Shown: positions 4,811 to 6,277 of the stretch, one piece after another
Position numbering within the stretch: the stretch's first letter is position 1
How the letters are laid out: each line of letters begins with the position of its first letter
Source of the DNA: JAICLL01 sp035252155
GTDB lineage: Bacteria > Planctomycetota > Planctomycetia > Pirellulales > JAICIG01
DNA: 6,277 nt
Assembly (NCBI GenBank): GCA_035252155.1
Contig: DATFDL010000215.1
Coordinates: 1-6,277 of the forward strand
Reading direction: 5' to 3'
The notes under the pieces: generated by a model
Seen by the model: the letters and a program-made list of their open reading frames with translations, nothing else
Told to the model about the DNA's origin: nothing
The model's database searches: none
Position numbers and translations under genes: made by a program

Positions 4811-6256
4811 TTAGCGTCGTGAATCTTCGACGGTCACGCCATTGTGGGAAGACTGCCGCAGCCGCTCGATGCCTTCGGGCGTCATGCGAGTGCCGGCTAC
4901 GTTGATCCAGCCCAGCTTTGGGAAGTGAGCGAGAGAATCAACCGAGGCATCGGTCACTTGTGTGCCTCGCAGGTCAAGCCGATAGAGCAACGGCAGGCTC
5001 TGAAGCGTCTCGACGCCGGCATCGGTGATGCGCGTTTCGCGCAGACCCAAGTACGTTAGCGGGGTAACAGAGCATAGAGCCGCTAATCCCGCATCGGTAA
5101 CCTGCGTGCGGCTCAGATCAAGATCGGCGAGAGATGCCGCTGAGGCTAGCGCCGATACTCCTAAGTCGGTAATCGGTGTGCCGCTCACGTCGAGGGTTTC
5201 CAGTCGAGGTATCGCCGCCAGATTCTTCACACCCGCATCAGTTACCTGAGTGTCTGCGACTGAGATGCTGATTAGCGAGCGGGACCGCCCCAAGTGTGCT
5301 AAACCAGAATCGGTCACCTCGGTGCCATTGAGATGTAATCGCATCAGTGTCGGAAACCGCGGGATTTCGGCCAGCAGCTCGTCACCGGCCCGTGTATGGT
5401 TCAGTGTGAGGAACATGAGCCGTGAGGGCATTGGCAATTGGCCGAGGCCGTCCCCTGTCACTTCTGAATCACTCAGATCAAGGCATCCAAGCCATTTCAG
5501 CGCTGCCACGTGCTGGATACACCGTTCGGTGAGCGGGGCGCCGGCGAGCGAGAGCGTATGTATGCGCGGCCACGTTGCAAGAACCTCGAGATCATCGTCG
5601 TGCAAATTGGCATTGTCAAGGTAAAGTGTGTCGAGACCATCGAAGCGCGTCATCCAAGCGAGCTCATGCTTGTCGACCGGTTCAGCCGCCCGCCAAAGAC
5701 GGACATCGACGAAACCGTAGGCGATCGCCCGCGTGTCAAATCGCCGCCAATCGAGGTCGGCATAGCCACGTAGTTTTTGAATGCGGCGAGCACTGTCGAG
5801 TGTGATTCCCAAAGGGATGCCTACAACGACGGCGAGCATCAAAAGGAAAGACTGATTCAAAGTCATAAGTACGCGACGCCGGGGCATTTTGGGATTGGCT
5901 TCGACCTTCCGAGCAGGGCGCCCGCCCGCAATGACAAGTGCGGCGACCATCAGCGCCGTGAGCATCCAGGCGGCCGACGGTAGGGGACCGTCTGACATCG
6001 CGGCGGCGATAGCGCCGCCGGCTACGCCGATGGCCAATGCGGCGGCGCAACTCAACGCGGCGATAATGATCCGGCGGGGTGTTAAAACGGCGACGAGCAA
6101 CCCGACCAGCCCGCCCACCATTGCCCCAATCAGCGAACTATAATGGGCCGTGGCCAGTGCGCCGCCGACGGCGCCGAGGATCGCCGCGCTGGGGCGGTTG
6201 AGGCGAAAACCGATCGCCGCGCCAAACAACGCGCCGGCGATCGCCAAGGCCGTCAC
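4811..6256 (-). CDS. Multi-pass membrane protein with eleven leucine-rich repeats
   Basis: 481 residues from a GTG start. The first 160 residues are strongly hydrophobic, with five or six likely membrane spans: about 1-18, 24-58 (one or two), 63-87, 94-112 and 137-156, rich in G-A-x-x-G helix-packing motifs. A basic stretch (residues 157-176) follows the last span. Residues 208-471 are eleven exact 24-residue leucine-rich repeats, consensus L-x-x-L-D-L-x-x-T-x-V-T-D-A-G-L-x-x-L-x-x-x-P; repeats 1-4 are the most degenerate. Leucine-rich repeats form a curved binding surface, so a membrane-anchored recognition or scaffold role is plausible; no enzyme domain is present. AGGAG lies 9 nt before the GTG, and the GTG overlaps a TGA in another frame, as in coupled operons, which supports this start. 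However, the reading frame stays open to the right edge (seven more codons), so a longer protein cannot be excluded. No partner is visible downstream. Confidence 0.93.
   Translation of the reverse strand: MTALAIAGALFGAAIGFRLNRPSAAILGAVGGALATAHYSSLIGAMVGGLVGLLVAVLTPRRIIIAALSCAAALAIGVAGGAIAAAMSDGPLPSAAWMLTALMVAALVIAGGRPARKVEANPKMPRRRVLMTLNQSFLLMLAVVVGIPLGITLDSARRIQKLRGYADLDWRRFDTRAIAYGFVDVRLWRAAEPVDKHELAWMTRFDGLDTLYLDNANLHDDDLEVLATWPRIHTLSLAGAPLTERCIQHVAALKWLGCLDLSDSEVTGDGLGQLPMPSRLMFLTLNHTRAGDELLAEIPRFPTLMRLHLNGTEVTDSGLAHLGRSRSLISISVADTQVTDAGVKNLAAIPRLETLDVSGTPITDLGVSALASAASLADLDLSRTQVTDAGLAALCSVTPLTYLGLRETRITDAGVETLQSLPLLYRLDLRGTQVTDASVDSLAHFPKLGWINVAGTRMTPEGIERLRQSSHNGVTVEDSRR
4844..5635 (-). 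repeat. Coding repeats of 72 bp, eleven units
   Basis: These 792 bp encode the eleven leucine-rich repeats in strict 72-bp register with no insertions between units (unit starts at residues 208, 232, 256 and so on to 448). The middle and later units (residues 304-447) are closest to one another, sharing T-x-V/I-T-D; the first four are more diverged, with unit 4 having A-G-D-E-L-L in place of V-T-D-x-G-L. Confidence 0.9.
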
Positions 6257-6265
6257 GATCGCCAG

Positions 6266-6270
6266 CTCCT
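6266..6270 (-). promoter_or_regulatory. Ribosome binding site of the leucine-rich repeat gene
   Basis: AGGAG on the minus strand, 9 nt before the GTG at 6256-6254. The sequence GTGA there joins a start and a possible TGA stop in another frame. That is the usual 4-bp overlap of coupled genes, but only seven codons of a possible upstream gene are in view. Confidence 0.5.
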
Positions 6271-6277
6271 GCGCATC

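Overview
The window looks like a piece of a GC-rich bacterial chromosome, most probably a planctomycete (Pirellulales-like). The basis is the 24-residue leucine-rich repeats of the L-x-x-L-x-L-x-x-T-x-V-T-D-x-G-L type, the mixed use of Shine-Dalgarno sites, and several families of palindromic intergenic repeats that I associate from memory with planctomycete genomes. This assignment is inference; there is no rRNA or marker gene here.

Layout, left to right. Positions 1-867 (minus) hold most of an iron-containing alcohol dehydrogenase that runs off the left edge. Positions 868-1092 are a gap filled by a nested palindrome. Positions 1093-2529 (minus) encode an aldehyde dehydrogenase-superfamily protein with CoA-acylating or LuxC-like features. 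Positions 2530-2761 are a gap made of GGGTTCA repeats and an inverted repeat. Positions 2762-3877 (minus) encode a short acyl-adenylating enzyme of the LuxE / phenylacetate-CoA ligase kind. Positions 3878-4278 are a gap with a third nested palindrome, smaller hairpins and a promoter-like TATAAT box. Positions 4279-4689 (plus) encode a small protein that looks like two short modules joined, the first HicA-like. Positions 4690-4810 carry nothing I can name. Positions 4811-6256 (minus) encode a multi-pass membrane protein with eleven C-terminal leucine-rich repeats.

The three leftward genes (ligase, then aldehyde dehydrogenase, then alcohol dehydrogenase, in transcription order) read as one pathway: a carboxylic acid is activated as an acyl-adenylate, reduced to the aldehyde, then reduced to the alcohol (or part of this in reverse). 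The first two match LuxE and LuxC in order of chemistry and in protein length, but there is no luciferase in view and the ligase lacks a C-terminal cysteine. The substrate is unknown.

The strongest unexplained signal is structural. Each of the three gaps upstream of these genes contains a long inverted repeat (21-32 bp arms) enclosing 86-102 bp that folds into further hairpins. The three elements differ in sequence but share this design.
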